The notes under the pieces: model-generated
Seen by the model: only the letters and a program-made list of their open reading frames with translations
The model's database searches: none
What the model was told of the DNA's origin: nothing
Part shown: one piece after another, positions 61,748 through 64,000 of the stretch
Layout: each line of letters opens with the position of its first letter
How positions within the stretch are numbered: position 1 is the first letter of the stretch
Made by a program: the position numbers and the translations under genes
From: Sphingomonas lacunae
GTDB taxonomy: Bacteria > Pseudomonadota > Alphaproteobacteria > Sphingomonadales > Sphingomonadaceae
Direction: 5' to 3'
NCBI RefSeq assembly: GCF_012979535.1
Contig: NZ_CP053015.1
Location: 372,001-436,000, forward strand
DNA length: 64,000 nucleotides

Positions 61748-62925
61748 AGCTCGGGTTTTCACCGGCTGAGGAAGAGTTCCGCGCCGAATGTGCCGACTGG
61801 CTCAACGGCCAGATGGCCGGCGAGTTCAAGGACATCAAGGGCATCACCACGCTGACCGCCAAGGCTGAACGCCGCAAGGAGTGGGAACAGCAGCTCGCCG
61901 CCCACCGCTGGTCCTGCATCGGCTGGCCCGAGGAATGGGGCGGCCGCAATGCCACGCTCGCACAACAGGTCATCTTTGCCGAGGAATATGCCCGCGCCGG
62001 CGTTCCTGGCCGGGTCAACCACATCGGCATCGAACTGGCCGGCCCCACCCTGCTGGCGTTCGGCAGCGAAGAGCAAAAGCAGCGTTTCCTTCCCGGCATC
62101 GCCGCGGGTCAGACCATTTTCTGTCAAGGCTTCTCCGAACCCGGCGCCGGGTCCGACCTCGCCAGCGTCCGCACCAAGGGGCGGCTCGAAAATGGCGAGT
62201 GGGTGGTCAACGGCCAGAAAATCTGGACCAGCCTCGCCCATATCTCCGACTGGATATTTGTCGTCACCCGCACCGAGGAAGGGTCAAAGGGTCCCAAGGG
62301 CCTGACCTTCCTGATGATGGAAATCGACCAGCCCGGCATTGAAATCCGCGGCATCAAGCAGATCAATGGCGATGCCGAATTCAACGAAACCTTCTTCACG
62401 GATGCCCGCTGCCCGGCGGACAGCCTGATTGGCGCGGTAGGTGATGGCTGGAAGATCGCCATGGGCCTGCTCGCCTTTGAACGTGGCGTCTCGACTCTCG
62501 GTCAGCAGATGGGCTTCCGCAACGAGCTCGACGAGATCATCGCCGCGGCCAAGGCCAATGGAGCAGCGAATGACCCGCTGATCCGACAGCGCCTTGCCAA
62601 GGCCGAAACCGGCCTCAAGCTGATGCGCTACGGCGCGCTGCGCATGCTGTCGCAAACTGACCACAGCAAGATCGACGGCGCTGCCCTCACCTACAAAATC
62701 CAGTGGGCCAGCTGGCGCCGCAGCCTCGGCGAACTGGCCATGGACGTGCTCGGACAGGCCGGCGAAGTGCATGATGGCAGCGACTATGAGTGGGACACGC
62801 TGCCCAACCTGTTCCTCTATTCGCGTGCCGACACCATCTATGGCGGGACCAACCAGATCCAGCGCAACCTGATTGCCGAACGCGGCCTCGGCATGCCGCG
62901 TGAGCCGCGCGGAGATGTGGCATGA
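61744..62925 (+). CDS. ipdE1: Acyl-CoA dehydrogenase, alpha-type (IpdE1/FadE30-like)
   Basis: 393 aa: CIGWPEEWGGRNATLAQQVI, QGFSEPGAGSDLASVRTKGR, IWTSLAHISDWIFVV and C-terminal TIYGGTNQIQRN. It overlaps ipdE2 by ATGA and ipdF by ATGA. The order ipdE-ipdF agrees with the actinobacterial fadE30-Rv3559c pair. Catalyses the ring-acyl-CoA desaturation in HIP degradation (by homology). Confidence 0.87.
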   Translation: MKLGFSPAEEEFRAECADWLNGQMAGEFKDIKGITTLTAKAERRKEWEQQLAAHRWSCIGWPEEWGGRNATLAQQVIFAEEYARAGVPGRVNHIGIELAGPTLLAFGSEEQKQRFLPGIAAGQTIFCQGFSEPGAGSDLASVRTKGRLENGEWVVNGQKIWTSLAHISDWIFVVTRTEEGSKGPKGLTFLMMEIDQPGIEIRGIKQINGDAEFNETFFTDARCPADSLIGAVGDGWKIAMGLLAFERGVSTLGQQMGFRNELDEIIAAAKANGAANDPLIRQRLAKAETGLKLMRYGALRMLSQTDHSKIDGAALTYKIQWASWRRSLGELAMDVLGQAGEVHDGSDYEWDTLPNLFLYSRADTIYGGTNQIQRNLIAERGLGMPREPRGDVA

Positions 62926-63704
62926 CCCTGGTCCCGACCTATCCCGAACCCCGCGGCTTGCTCAAGGGCAAGACCGTCGTCGTGACTGCCGCTGCCGGCA
63001 CCGGCATCGGCTTCTCGGTCGCCAAGCGCGCCGCCGAAGAGGGCGCCAGCATCCTTATCAGCGACTTCCATGAGCGCCGCCTCGGTGAAGCGGCGGACCG
63101 CATCGCTGCTGAAGTCGGCTGCGCCCGACCGGCCACCTTTGTCTGCGATGTCACCAACCAGGACCATGTCGACGCGCTCCACGCCGCCGCCATTGCCGCG
63201 CTTGGCCATGTCGATGTGCTGATCAACAATGCCGGGCTCGGCGGTGAAGTCGATGTCGTCGACATGACCGACGATCAATGGTCGCGCGTCCTCGACGTTA
63301 CGCTCAACAGCGTGTTCCGCATGAGCCGCGCCTTCCTGCCCGCCATGTACGCCCGCAAGACCGGCGTCATCGTCAACAATGCTTCAGTGCTCGGCTGGCG
63401 CGCACAAAAGGGGCAGGCGCATTATGCCGCAGCCAAGGCCGGCGTCATGGCCTTCACCCGCTGTTCCGCTGTCGAAGCCGCAGAACATGGCGTGCGCATC
63501 AACGCCGTTGCCCCATCGATCGCCATGCACGCCTTCCTCGCCAAGGTGACCACCGACGACCTGCTCGCCGAACTCTCCGCCCGAGAAGCCTTTGGCCGTC
63601 CGGCGGAAGTGTGGGAGGTCGCCAATGTCATGCTCTTCCTCGCCTCGGACCTCTCCTCCTACATGACCGGAGAGATTGTCTCGGTCAGCAGCCAGCGGGC
63701 CTGA
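62922..63704 (+). CDS. ipdF: IpdF-like short-chain dehydrogenase of HIP-CoA degradation
   Basis: 260 aa. Cofactor segment TVVVTAAAGTGIGFSVAKR, LISDFHERRLGEA, VLINNAGLGGEVDVVDMTDD, VNNASVLGWRAQKGQAHYAA and AAKAGVMAFTRCSAVEAAEH; these unusual segments (TAAAGTGIG, NNASVLGWRAQ) agree with my memory of the mycobacterial Rv3559c/IpdF protein. It oxidises or reduces the 5-hydroxy/keto group of the HIC-CoA intermediates. ATG overlaps the ipdE1 stop; a MaoC-type gene starts four bases after its stop. Confidence 0.87.
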   Translation: MTLVPTYPEPRGLLKGKTVVVTAAAGTGIGFSVAKRAAEEGASILISDFHERRLGEAADRIAAEVGCARPATFVCDVTNQDHVDALHAAAIAALGHVDVLINNAGLGGEVDVVDMTDDQWSRVLDVTLNSVFRMSRAFLPAMYARKTGVIVNNASVLGWRAQKGQAHYAAAKAGVMAFTRCSAVEAAEHGVRINAVAPSIAMHAFLAKVTTDDLLAELSAREAFGRPAEVWEVANVMLFLASDLSSYMTGEIVSVSSQRA

Positions 63705-63707
63705 GCC

Positions 63708-64000
63708 ATGACCAAGGTTTTTGACAGCCCGCGCGACCTGATCGGTCAGGAAGGGACACGCTTCGGCCCGACCGAATGGCTCATTATCGACCAAGTCCGG
63801 GTCAACGGCTTTGCCGATGTAACTGGTGATCATCAGTGGATTCATGTCGACACCGAACGCGCCAAGACCGGGCCCTTCGGCACGACCATCGCCCATGGCT
63901 ATCTGACCATGAGCCTAGTCAACCATTTCCTGCCCGAACTGGTCGAGGTGTGCGGCTTCTCCCACGCCGTCAACGTCGGCGCAGACCGGTTGCGCTTCCT
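63708..64000 (+). CDS. MaoC-family dehydratase, partial at right edge
   Basis: The first 97 codons only; the frame is open to the window end. Hot-dog fold: VRVNGFADVTGDHQWIHVD is the (R)-specific enoyl-CoA hydratase signature, with catalytic Asp/His, followed by GTTIAHGYLTMSLVNHF. Probably hydrates a 2-enoyl-CoA in HIP or side-chain beta-oxidation. Co-transcribed with ipdF. Confidence 0.88.
   Translation, partial: MTKVFDSPRDLIGQEGTRFGPTEWLIIDQVRVNGFADVTGDHQWIHVDTERAKTGPFGTTIAHGYLTMSLVNHFLPELVEVCGFSHAVNVGADRLRF

Overview
The window is about 64 kb of GC-rich DNA whose gene families and paralogue style (TonB receptor with an EDIVVTAQKR-type plug, many SDRs and acyl-CoA dehydrogenases, KshA-type Rieske oxygenases) point to an alphaproteobacterium of the Sphingomonadales. 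From 15.6 kb to the right end it is almost entirely a steroid catabolism cluster. The best reading is aerobic 9,10-seco degradation of bile salts and related 3-ketosteroids. A BaiE/Hsh2-like SnoaL-fold dehydratase, a Tat-exported amidase, CoA ligases and a side-chain operon resemble the delta-4,6 bile-salt route described for Sphingobium sp. Chol11 (recalled from the literature, not checked here).

Left part, 0.1-15.1 kb: a DUF885 protein, a small membrane protein, LacI and LuxR regulators, a convergent pair of acyl-CoA dehydrogenases, an exported protein of unknown function in AT-richer DNA, an amidohydrolase, and a TetR-flanked four-gene operon (SDR, acyl-CoA dehydrogenase, amidohydrolase, zinc alcohol dehydrogenase). 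A tRNA-Thr(CGT) at 15.2 kb separates this part from the steroid cluster.

Steroid cluster: TonB receptor (15.6-18.2 kb); two Old-Yellow-Enzyme reductases, two KshA-type oxygenases and one SDR (18.3-25.0 kb); two overlapping Lrp/AsnC regulators (25.2-26.1 kb); an eight-gene minus-strand operon with two CoA ligases, a third Rieske oxygenase, an amidase, an amidohydrolase-like protein, SDRs and an MFS carrier (26.4-36.1 kb), the likely uptake and side-chain unit; SDR/EthD and SDR/KstD units (36.2-40.3 kb); VOC and SnoaL proteins and the BaiE-like dehydratase (40.4-43.0 kb); a minus-strand operon hsaA-hsaD-hsaB-hsaE-hsaG-hsaF-kst4D for A/B-ring opening and meta-cleavage (43.0-49.7 kb); and a long plus-strand operon SDR-hsaC-ipdA-ipdB-crotonase-ipdC-echA20-ACAD pair-fadA6-SnoaL-SDR-ipdE2-ipdE1-ipdF-maoC for C/D-ring (HIP) breakdown, running off the right end.

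The most striking non-coding signal is a repeated operator: an imperfect inverted repeat with half-sites TGCGT and ACGCA separated by exactly 20 bases (21 in one copy). It occurs nine times, at eight of the cluster's promoter regions and not in the intergenic regions I examined left of the tRNA. It defines a probable steroid regulon; the twin Lrp/AsnC genes are the closest candidate regulators. No transposase, insertion sequence, CRISPR array or KshB-type reductase gene was seen.
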